From contig OX335655.1 in the NCBI GenBank assembly GCA_946894095.1, positions 5,208,001-5,272,000 of the forward strand: a stretch of 64,000 bases of DNA, in the 5' to 3' direction. Under the pieces are notes generated by a model. It was not told the DNA's origin, did no database searches, and worked only from the letters and a program-made list of their open reading frames with translations. Origin of the DNA: Incurvaria masculella. Lineage: Eukaryota; Arthropoda; Insecta; Lepidoptera; Incurvariidae. Position numbers and translations under genes: made by a program. This document shows, one piece after another, positions 34,412 to 45,200 of this stretch; the first letter of the stretch is position 1; each line of letters begins with the position of its first letter.

Positions 34412-37400
34412 ATGATGTTAAGAAAGTGGGGAGTTTTTTTTATGGCCATTTTCCTGAAACAGTATACGAATTGCTTGTAAGTACATACATACATGTAAAT
34501 ACAAATGCATTTTTTAAATTCTTTACTGATGGAATTACTTCAAGAAAGGTTGAGTACGAGTTGACGAGGAGGACGACTTTGGTTATTATAGAACTGGTCA
34601 CGGGTACCAGACTACTGTCATGGCCACAGCTACTGTCATGATATTAACTAGGCGCTATGCCAGGACCTTCATTATATTGATCGGCTACATTAATGTGGAT
34701 GGAAAACACGAATAGTATGGATTGCCGCTTCGACTTTTTTCATCCAATGCGAATAAAACGCGATACCAACTACCTCCTACTTAGTATGGAAGAGGGCTTG
34801 CACATTTATGTGGAATGAACCACAGCCAGCCGGACTTAAACAATTACCTACCAACAACTGTGACCACGCCCAGAGTTGCTTCACCTTGTTTGTAGAATGG
34901 CAAGGGCTTGCGAGTTGTATTGTGAGTATTTGAATGTATTATAATATTGTCAGGTGTCGGGTTATAACATATTTAATATAGTTTCTTAATTAATAAATTT
35001 TGTATGACTATAAACCTCAATTTTGTAAAACTTTGTATGTGTAATGTAAACTACTCAAAATTTGTGAGAGGCAGTATTGAAAATGGGGCAACTAAAGCTA
35101 TTCTTAATCAATTAATTAATGAAACTTGTATGTCGGCTCTTCTCGAACCGATAGATTGTTAACGTGTCCAAGTGTAGGTATCCTACCTATGGATAAGAAA
35201 TTAAATTAAATAAATGAAAATTAAATGTAATGTCTAAAAATCTAACAGGAACTGTATTTATTGTTTTAGATTATTCGAAGACAAAGTTTCTGCATTGATT
35301 CTTGCACGAGGTGGTTCACGCAGTATACGTCTAAAGAACTTGGCCCTAGTGGGAAGAGAAAGCTTACTGAGTCGAACCCTCAAAATTGCAATTCTTGCTG
35401 GTCTTCAGGACATCACTGTTTCAACAGACCACCCTCTAATTGCACTTGAAGCTTTAAAAAGTATGCCACCACGTCTATTTTAATTTTAGTACCGAGGATC
35501 ACTAATCACCTTCAGCCGTATTCCGAGTGGCCGGAAAAACTTTAATACGCCGGACTAAGCCGGTTTTTGTATGAGTAAGTTTTGACAGGTTCTCTCTGAA
35601 TACGACTGCTAGCGTTTTGCTCTTACAATACCCGAAAAAAAAGTAAGCATGACAATAAGTGCCTTATGTTTCTTATTTCAAACAAGAGTTTAAGCTTGCA
35701 GAGTGGGAATGTCAAATCCACTGTGCTGCTGCGTGAGCGTTCAGCATGTCATCAGTGGGTTTACTCATGGAACGAACACGAGAAGTTCTCACATGAGTAG
35801 CTGTCGCTCGCTTTATAGAAATCATTTAACCCTAAAATGTAGAAATGACAGCGACCCTTGAGTGATAGGGAATCACTGAAGAATACTTTTCACTATGGGT
35901 AAGAGAAATATAACACTAATACAAAGTTATCTATAGGCGGTGGACAAATATTTCTCCGATCCCGCGTGACTGCCGGCGATGAAGCGCCTTCCGTGTGGGG
36001 CGTAGAAGAATTCCTCTCATCACGTAACGACACTGATATCGTGGTGCTCCTGCAGGCCACTTCGCCACTAATGCGCCCCTGCGATATTCGAGCTGCTCTT
36101 GACCGTCTTCGTCAACAGCCATCTCACGACTGCATATTTGCAGTTGCAAGGTACAATATTAACTACTTGGTTTTGTATTATATCTATCGAAATTTCAAAA
36201 TTTATTTGCATTAATAAATCTGTTCTTTTGCAGAAGTCATAAACTAAGATGGACGCATAAAGCAGGACTATTGGAACCTATAAACTTCAACCCAAAGGAA
36301 AGGCCACGTCGTCAGGATTGGCCGGGAGAATTGGTGGAAACGGGGGCATTTTATCTTGCCAGAAGACATTTAATTTTGCAGGGCTATCTGCAGAACAATA
36401 AGTAAGTTAAAGTGTGGTTAAATGTTGGCGCAAAAGAATAAGAGGATATTAAATTAGGGATAGGTATATTTTTGACACCTTGGCAATAAAGTAAAGTACG
36501 TAAGATACTTTTTGGGTTACCGCGGCGAACATGTTTGAAAACTTACAGCTTTTTGATCAAGAATGAGCTGCGGTTCTACTCATGAAATTCTCACCAGCGA
36601 CTCTCCGGAGAATCTTGCGAGTAGACCCGCTGGTACTTCAATTTGTATATCTTCAAGTCATTACGCTGGAATGAGAAATCATTTAATAAATCCCATTTTC
36701 TCCTAGATCGACCCACATCAATGAGGAAGGAGAAGAAAAGGGATAACAGGATCTTTGGAATCTGAAAAAAATAATCTTTGACCAAATAATTTTGAAATAC
36801 CCGGATTGAAAACGCTTGAACTAACTTTGCGCTTCTCTTTACTAACACTGAATTGGGTCCATAAACGTCACAATTTTTTTTGCGGAATGCGTTCCTTTTT
36901 TTCTTCGATAAACTTTAAAATTGTATTACTACATTCGATAAACTTTAAAATTGTATACTACATTCGATAAACTTTAAAATTTTATTACTACAATTTTAAA
37001 GTTTATCGAATGTCGTCATTGAATTCAATCAATTTGACGGAAAGAAAAACAAATAGCGTAAGACAACATTTTACTAATTGGTTAATTTTTTTAAATGTTA
37101 CCTTTTTAATGACATCAAAAGTAGCCAGATATAAATAGTACAGTCTGTAGGAGCGCACCACTTCTCCGAACTCTTTGGTACAGCCAAAGAAATGTTTTAC
37201 AAGAATACATGCTTTATGCAAAAATACTTTTTCCTCGACCTCTCATTTCAATTCTAAATAAACGTGCAACGTGAGAAATAACTCTAACTTTGGTTACAAG
37301 AATAAAGAGAATGGTAAATTAATAAAACAAAATTGTTTTGAACGTTACCATTCAAAATAATTGAAGAAGACGCTGAAACACGTTGATTAGGGTTCCGTAC

Positions 37401-39801
37401 CTAAAGGGTGAAAACGGAACCCTATTACTAAGCCTCCGCTCTCCATCCGTCCGTCCGTCCGGCTGTCACAGGGCTGTATCTCATGAACCGTAATGGGTAG
37501 GCAGCTGAAATTTTCACAGAGTGTGTATTTATTTTGCCGCTACAACAAGAAATAGGCATAATAAAATAATAATAAACAATAATGGGGGCCCCATACAAAA
37601 AACCTGATTTTTTGTGTTAAATCTTGGACGAAGGTACGGAACCCTTCGTGTGTGAGTCCGACTCGCACTTGGCCGGTTTTTAATATTACACTGAATTAAT
37701 GGGACGGGTGTTAGTCTAAAGGGAGGATTCAACGTATTCATTACGAATTACATAACATAACTACGTAGGGACCTATTGAAGATTCTAATTTGGTTTTCAC
37801 TTTTCTAATATTTCGTTTAATTAACATTTAGGTAAGCAGGTATTGCTTGCATTTTTTTTTTATTATGGAGGATGCTACTCGTATGAGAACTTCACGTGTT
37901 CGTTTCATGAGTACGAGCCAGAAGTATTTTACTGCTATCGTGAATTTGCCGCGCGATTTCCTCCGTTCGCACCTCCACGAATTGATGATGTTATTTTGAC
38001 CGTAGATTTTTTCTTTTCTCGGTAGAGACTACCCCTATTCTTGCTTTTAAGGGTTTTCGCGAAAATTTCGGGCATGGGTTTTGTCACGTTATTGTACCGA
38101 ATATATTTATTATTATAGATGTTTATGATTGATGCCACCATTCAATAACCACTGTTGGTGCTGTTCTCGAAACTTAAGTTTTGTTAAATCACCGTTTATT
38201 TCCATATATTTTTTTAAAGACTTTTTCTATCGTTGATATTATTTGTTTGCAAAAGATACTGTCATTTATTACTGTATTTGTAATTTTGGGAATTAGGAAG
38301 AACGGTTGACTTATATATTACTTATCATTCCATTGAACAAAATGGGAAACAAGGGCAGTGCCTGCGCGTAGGTATTACGTTTTTGGTCTGGCGCTGTGCG
38401 TGCTATAGCGCCTTCCAATATTCTTAATTCCTATTTTAACACGTTTTGATTCACTCGCTTTTAAGATTATATGCAATCGACCATTACAAGGTTATATCGT
38501 AGACAACCAAATTATTTTGGTAAACATTACTAAACTGGCAACCCTAGATGAAAGTTCCGGTTGTCGTGTGCGCGGGAGCAAGACGGACGGATGTGGGATG
38601 CTGTTTGTGTCAGCAAGTTTACAAAGTGCCAAATAAAATGAAACTCGTGATAGGTAGGAGTTTTCGTCACACGTGTGACGTCACATCATCATTGAATATG
38701 GACGGTATGATTGTTTTGTTTTCTATATTAAAAGGCGTGACGTACCTACTCTCGTATTCTGCTAATTCTAACTGGAATCTAACGTGACTATTATCTTATA
38801 ATATATTCTCATGTATCTGTTTACGCAGTAACATTATGTTGCATATTAATCAGAGTAAACAAATAATACCGTCATCAAAGAGTTCAGGTCATCACGCTAG
38901 TTTAGTGCTTAGTCACAATTATGTACGGTTTAGTTAAATTATTTTCCACGTAAGTTTTAAGTAGTAAAGTTTCTTCTCTCACGTTCGCATTCACATCACG
39001 CATGCATTTAGCTACATCAGCATTGTGCAATTTTTCCTTGCCTGTTTTTACTTAATCCCAGCTAAGCGGGCTTATTACTGCGACTGCGATATTAAAATGT
39101 GTGGTTTTATGTTGGTTTTGGCCATCCAGAAAATTAATATATTAAGATAGGTAGGTAATTAAATTTAGTAAATTTTCCCTAAACATACTATATTAATAGC
39201 AGCTGTAATATAATGTAGGGTTTGGTTACTAATAATATTTTATTTATGAATAAGGAACCCTTATAATTTTGCCATGGCCGTCCGTCCGTCTGTCCGCAAG
39301 TGTTCGTCTCATTGATTTTTTTTATGCGAATATATTTATTGAATTTAGATAGGTTGTTTTAATTAAGAGAGAAATACTAATAATATTTTAATTATTAATA
39401 AGGATTCCTTTTATAATTTTGCAATGGCCGTCCGTCCGTCCGTCCGCAAGTGTTCATAACATTGATTTTTTTTATTTGTGCGAAAACTTTTATTGAATTT
39501 AGAGAGATTTTTTTAATTAAGAGGGAAAGTTCCTTCTAAAGTCGACGTTAATATCGCAGAAAGAGATATTGAATTCGTCTGTAATTTATTTGTAACGATA
39601 TAAAAATAAATGACTGTACACTAAAAAAAAGCTTATATTTCGGAAAGGCTCGTACCGTATGCATGCGACTAGTTTTGTTTACGACGCAGCTGCAGCGTAG
39701 TGGAAGTGGCGGCGGCCGACAGCTTGGAGGTCGACTCCATTGAAGACCTGCATCTGGCAAACCTTTTGTTGGCAGCCCGCAGTTTATCTCCACGCAACTG
39801 A
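34412..39801 (+). CDS. Cmas: CMP-sialic acid synthetase (N-acylneuraminate cytidylyltransferase), secretory-type
   Basis: Five exons join in phase: 34412-34476, 35270-35460, 35937-36150, 36234-36401 and 39690-39801, giving 249 residues. The enzyme couples CTP and sialic acid to CMP-sialic acid. The nucleotide-binding motif LILARGGSRSIRLKN is at about 31-45. The next blocks are LLQATSPLMRPCDI and WPGELVETGAFYLARRHLI. The final exon supplies VVEVAAADSLEVDSIEDLHL, the substrate-binding and dimer-type C-terminal motif of the family. The N-terminus MMLRKWGVFFMAIFLKQYTNC is hydrophobic, like a signal peptide or anchor. This matches the Golgi-located insect enzyme rather than the nuclear vertebrate one. 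Length matches the short insect form without the vertebrate phosphatase-like domain. The usual GGSKG here reads GGSRS. The fourth intron (3.3 kb) holds many repeats. The gene is divergent from the helicase gene. Confidence 0.9.
34640..34900 (-). mobile_element. SINE with degenerate 5S-like head
   Basis: Body phrases (CAGGACCTTC, GGATGGAAAACACG) and a head with GCCCAGAGTTGCTTCACC, the inverse of the 5S-like GTTAAGCAACTCTGGGC. In the first CMAS intron. Confidence 0.65.
35513..35608. mobile_element. CAGTCGTATTCAGAG MITE
   Basis: CAGCCGTATTCCGAGTGGCC ... GTTCTCTCTGAATACGACTG. In a CMAS intron. Confidence 0.7.
36905..37012. repeat. Three direct and one inverted copy of a ~22-base unit
   Basis: CATTCGATAAACTTTAAAAT occurs directly three times (about 30 bases apart) and then inverted, so the last two can pair. 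Confidence 0.8.
37389..37681. mobile_element. GGGTTCCGTACC element, long copy
   Basis: AGGGTTCCGTACCTAAAGGG at the left, CCGTCCGTCCGTCC, and GACTCGCACTTGGCCGG at the right. In the fourth CMAS intron. Confidence 0.8.
37682..39221. other. CMAS intron DNA, no gene seen
   Basis: AT-rich, with no recognisable coding or repeat family apart from poorly conserved short hairpins. Confidence 0.4.
39222..39535. repeat. Tandem duplication of a ~150-base unit
   Basis: ACTAATAATATTTTA ... GCCATGGCCGTCCGTCCGTC ... TTGAATTTAGA appears twice in a row, diverged, each with a CCGT run. Confidence 0.8.
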
Positions 39802-40142
39802 GTACACAACGATATCGCTTCCCGACTTCCGACTGGCATATCTCTTCTCTAGGTAAGTATTTTAAAATGTAACTACATATTATGTCCAAATAATTGTGAA
39901 GACAGATGCATATATGTAGTACCGAACGTAGTATCAGTGGCGTAGCATAGGTCACTAGCACCCGGTGCGGATCCTAAATTTGCCACCCTCTTATTTTTGT
40001 GATTGATCATAAAATATGCCTTTTTACCCGCATTTTTTCCGCCACATGTGATATGCCGGCCCCGTCAAAGTGCCGCCCGGTGCGGACCGCACCCTTCGCC
40101 CCCCCCCCCCCCCTCTAGCTAGCCGCTGCGTAATATCTAGAA

Positions 40143-40695
40143 TTAAGATGGGCCTTCCCGCTCAACTCCCCATACAGACGTGGAAAGAAAATCATGCCCA
40201 TATTTTTTGTCGGAGATCAAAAATGTTGCTTAAAATAGCTTTATTTGATCGAACTAGATGTCTGATAACCGTTGGCATTGTAAAATTGTGTTTGATTTCT
40301 AAGTTAGAAGGTCCGGAAGTTCGAATTTTTTGCTCGTTTCATACAATAACTTTGGAGATGGATTACTCAACTTTAAAATAAAAACATCTTAAAGAGATTA
40401 GTCATCAGACGTAGCTTGTTTAATGAAGATTTATAATCAATTTGATTTTTGTTAGATTTTTGACAACAGCAGTCGTGGTTTACTTTTAACTTTAAGTTGT
40501 TTTGTAATGAAATTGTTTCATAAATCTTACCAAATCAAACACTATGCGAATTTTATGCTTTCTGGACATGTTGCATCCTCCTCATCACGGAGTCTGTCTT
40601 CTTCTTTGAAACAGAGAAGGTCCCAGAGCGCAATAGCACGGTTTTGTACCGTGTCCGCGAATGAGTCCGCGCGCCGGGACGGGCCACTCGAGCAG
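40143..40695. mobile_element. Diverged copy of the CCTTAAGG element
   Basis: The interior matches 19752-20300 nearly throughout (AAAATGTTGCTTAAAATAGC, TTGATCGAACTAGATGTCTG), but the terminal 14-mers have decayed. It is preceded by a run of about 15 C at 40098-40113. Confidence 0.8.
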
Positions 40696-40747
40696 CTATT
40701 TGCTACTTGGGTAATATCACGTAGTTATGCGTATACACGAATCAGGG

Positions 40748-40864
40748 CGTGTATTCTTGGCATTCAGTCATTGCGGATTTAGTAGAGTTAACAGTAATGT
40801 CAAAGTAAATTCTTCTTCTGTTAACTCTACTGAATCCGCAATGACTGAATGCCAAGAATACACG
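40748..40864. repeat. Long perfect hairpin
   Basis: Arms of 47 bases, 40748-40794 and 40818-40864, are exact inverses except one position that would be a G-U pair in RNA. The loop is 23 bases. Confidence 0.85.
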
Positions 40865-41553
40865 TCCAGTGCGTGTGCATTACAGTGTAAGTTTCCCTGG
40901 AATTACGTTTTTAGGATTATTTCGAAAAGTCCGTAAATGTTATCGACTACAATTGTATTGCAAGAAAACGAAATATTATTTTGTTGACAAAAAAATCTGG
41001 AGACAATTATAAAATCCGTCATTCTGAAGAGGTGAGGATCTTAAAATTAATACGAAAAATTATAACTATAAATTACCTCAGGGTGAGCAGTCTTAAAAAA
41101 AAGAAGCAGGGGAAAAATGATTGATTGAGGTAATAAACCCACGGGTATAACCATCCCCGGGCATGGAACCTTGTTCTTCGGAAATTAGGTGTGAATATCA
41201 GCCACCAGGTATTTCCCCCAAAGTACAACCTGGGATTCTTCAAATACGGTGTGAAAAGGCACCCGGCCCAAAGTTTTGGCAATACACGTGAAAACAACTT
41301 GGGCATTGGATGGATGGTGGATATATCTATGTACCCACATTTTATTTAGGTAATGAGTTTCCCGCCAATGGTTGCTGTATCTATTACTAGTACACTTAGC
41401 CCGTTGGCTTTGTTGTGAGATAACAAACTGTTGATTACGGAATGAAATGTATTATGTTATTTGGTGTCATATTTACACAACTGGTTCGCTGTTATCGTTA
41501 TTAATTTTCTATTAACTGTCGTATTTATTTTCAATATAGTTCGTTGTAGCAAT

Positions 41554-41688
41554 ATGACCGTCATGAATTTAGGTAAAAAGTGGTTGGAGTCCAACACTTT
41601 CGTAGTTTTCAATCGGCCCTACGTCCAAATTGGATCGCGCAAGTTCTGTGCTCGAATTGGAAAATGTGAAGAAAAGTATCACGCTAAG
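41554..41688 (+). other. Possible extra 5' coding exon of Snx8 or of an unknown gene
   Basis: A 45-codon frame starts at an ATG after an acceptor-like tcaatatag and ends at AAG|gtatac in phase 0. It would join in frame to 42240 (cgcag|AGT CCG) and on into the Snx8 start. It encodes WLESNTFVVFNRPYVQIGSR, which I do not recognise and which is not in vertebrate SNX8. The donor lies in the end of a MITE, which weakens the case. Confidence 0.25.
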
Positions 41689-41689
41689 G

Positions 41690-42056
41690 TATACACTGAG
41701 AAAAAAGTAGGCTGACAAAGTGACAAAAATCACGTTGTCAGAAAAAAAATTGTTGAAGCATCAAAATAAGTTGTTACTATAACGAATCGAGCTTATTTCT
41801 CAGGACAGCTTTTATTTTGTCAATTGCTTTTTGTCATTGAAACAAAGTCGTATTTGTTACTGTAACAACTTTGGTCACTGTAACAAAGTGGAAGTTGCGA
41901 GCGCAACAATGTCTAGTATGTTTTGCTAGAATAACTTTGTTAGATTGTATATATGGTCGACAAAATAAAGGTTGTCTTTGCAACCAATTCACTATGACGG
42001 CTCTCCAGGGTTAAAGTTTCTTTGTTGGGCCAAAAATATTTTTTTCTCAGTGTATA
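41690..42056. mobile_element. MITE with 17-base inverted ends
   Basis: TATACACTGAGAAAAAA (41690-41706) and its exact inverse (42040-42056). The TA ends suggest a Tc1/mariner-type target site. Confidence 0.8.
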
Positions 42057-42157
42057 ATTATTGAATTGCATAACATTTTGCCAATTTACTCCCAGCTTTA
42101 AGGGTGGCAGGAGGTCGCAGGGTGTTCAAGTGAATTTTTCGTTGAGCATACTGGTCA

Positions 42158-42197
42158 CCCAGTGGTTCGGAACCCATGTAAAACTGTAGATCCCCGC
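42158..42197 (+). repeat. SINE body fragment just upstream of the Snx8 start
   Basis: GTGGTTCGGAACCCATGTAAA and CTGTAGATCCCC match the SINE body; the fragment ends about 60 bases before the Snx8 ATG. Confidence 0.6.
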
Positions 42198-42257
42198 CCG
42201 TTATTATCGCAACCCTACAAGGTCGATGCTCCGTCGCAGAGTCCGCGGAGAGCGGCG

Positions 42258-45200
42258 ATGTCGGTCGGTGCGACGGCGGCGGCGGCGGCGCCGGCGAGCG
42301 CCGCGCGCGCGCGGGACGAGCACGACGACTTCGAGCACATCACATACGAGGAGTTAGAGCGCTTCGACTCCATCAGCGTCGAGCTGGTTCCAGAGCGAAA
42401 GGTATATAGGATGTTTTTTATATTATTGCAGATGAATGGCTAGTACCACATCCACCGCCCTCCACACCACATTTCCGGAGGATTTAGGTGGCATGCCTGG
42501 ACCTTCCCTTGGAAGCATGGCTACCGAGATGGCTTCCTTGAACTGGATGGAAAACACGGATATTTTTTCATTGTTGTTTAAACCATCTTTCCATAGAACC
42601 AATGCGATGGTACCAACACAGTGAATCCTGTGTTTGGGTTATGATTGAAACTGTATGTGAAATGCATTTTTGGTAAAATAAAGAAAGATTAAAGAAAGAT
42701 GGCACCAACCCGGGTTTAACCATACAGCCTAGTAGGATATAGCCATGCTGCAGCTAGCATTCGTGACGAAATGCACTTATCCAACTCAGAAAGAGAATCA
42801 AAGTGGAGCATGAACGGGCGGGGATTTGAAACTATGGCTGTATAGAAGGTCCACCCGCCCTTTGGCTACGAGCCGCTCAAGTAAAATTCGCAGTATACTG
42901 TAAAAAAAGATAGCGTAAGTATCTAAGTGTGGATAGGGATTGAATAACAAAATAATGTTGGTTTGCCTGATTTTACAACTTGGCAGCTCAAAGACATCAA
43001 AGCGATGCTCATGCCTTTAGTGACTGGAACATAATTATGTCAAACAAGAAGGCTTTATCTCACCAAATTAGAAAGTTTACTAACAAATTTCCAGGTCATA
43101 ATGACAACCTCTGAAACTATCTTCCAGCGATTATGTTTTGGCCTTTTTTGGAGGATTCTTCAAACGTAGAAGAAATTAGCCAGGTCCTACTTTGGTACCT
43201 CTTCGTTCTGCACCGCCACGGATTCCGAGAATCAAATACCACCTTGGTTCCTTGCAAGCACCTGTACAAGAGTCTTTCGGGTTTCAGGGCCTAATTTTGA
43301 AGCACTCAGAGTACGCTGTGAGCTCGCGACGCCATGGGACCACCGTCATGCGCCGCTACAGCGACTTCGTGGAGCTGCACGACATCTTGCTGGCCAAGTA
43401 CCCTTACAGGTGAGTTGTTAGGCTGACTTAAGTCACTTTCCAGCCATTTCCAGTAGTCATTCTTGCAGGATTTTCATCGATATTTGCTTGTAGGGCGCGC
43501 GGCGAAATATTGCTGCTTGCGACGGGCAAATATGACCACGATACGACCTTGCATGTCCACGACGCATGTGGTTGGTTTGAATTTCAGATCTTCTATTTAT
43601 ACCTATCTGACCTTATAATCACAAAAACAGAATAACGAAACACATGAAAACAGCTTTAGTGTGCAGTTTCCAGCTTACGTTTGCCTTCCTTAGCTATTTT
43701 TCCCCATGCCAGATTTGCAATACTTTCTTCCTTTGCGCAAGTATGTAAGCTACAATAAGGCAAATGTTCACGCCAAAATCTCTGCTGATATCAACCTTAC
43801 TTCTCATTTTGTAATAAGGCGTATTTTGGCCGTATATTTTGGCGCCCAACATTAGGTCGAAATTGAACGTAAGCCCAGGTGTTAAAAAACCATTGTTGAT
43901 GGATGTATTTTTCTTGACCCGTGAAAATACTACTGCTCTAAACTTTGTGATATACCACACTCAGTAATGTAACGAAAAATTCAAGGTTATTCGTAGCACA
44001 TCTCCATTAACTCACAGTAAATGGTAACTTCCTGCATTGCTCCAGATGCTCAGTAAAGTCATGCGGGAACGTAATACCTAAACTGTGGATCAATAGGTGT
44101 CGGCTAAGGATGTTGCAACCACAGATAGGACTATTGATTCATCTGTCACAGACATAAATGGGTTGCACCCAAGTTGCATCCTTGGATGTTGACATTAATG
44201 TGAGGAACATTAACCAATTAATCTGCATATAACGGAAACGATCCGAAGTAATCTTCACTTAGTTTCGTTTTCACCAAGTGCTGATTTATTTTAATTGGCA
44301 CTTAAAGGGCCTTTATTACTAAAGTAAAGATTATCGTGTGCTTGTATCAATTGCAAGCTGCTTAGAAAGGCCCTTATTCAGCTAATCAGCAGTAGGTGAA
44401 AAAGGCCCTTGCAACCTAGCTATACAATTGCTTTCGTCTGTCTACTTTTCCTAACTTGTGCTGTATTCATTTTAATAGTTTGTAATCATTCAAAATTTTA
44501 TCAATGACCTCTAGTGTTTCATGAAGTCGTTAAAATAACGTTTTGTTTCACGTTAACGACGAGTCGTTATCTGAGGATTATGTATTTATTATGGAATCTG
44601 CACATCTGGCCTATTCCTAGAATTCCGTAATCAGGAATCAGGAATCCTGAGTCTAGAAAATCGGTTTTATAGCGGTTTTCTTGACAAAAATATTCTGGGG
44701 CATATTATTTCAATCTAATCAAGGTTTTCCGTCGACAAAATCGCTTTAAAAACCGGTATAAAATCAGTTTTATTGAGTCAGTATTCCCGATTCCTTTTTA
44801 CGGAATTCCAAAAATAGGTCTGCAGATCGGCCAAAGACAATTCAATGATAAATGAACTCGCCGGGTGAAAAGGCAACTCTCTTGCCCAGCCAACCGTAAA
44901 CGAGATGTTATTCGGCCAAGTGAACTGAAATTAACCAGTCAGCCTTGTACGAAATGCAACTAAACGTCTTTTATATTTTATTTTATTTATTATAGCAGCC
45001 CGTCCCGGCTTTGCACGGGCATAATATCACTTAAAAAAATATTATTTTGACACAATGATACACAAATAAACCTAATGTTTACGTAGAGTTCCTTGAACAT
45101 TGAAGATGACATTGATGAGAGTACATTGAAATATTTGAAATAAAAAAAACTTATATAATTGTATTAGATGATTATTAGATATTAGAGAAATAATAAATTC

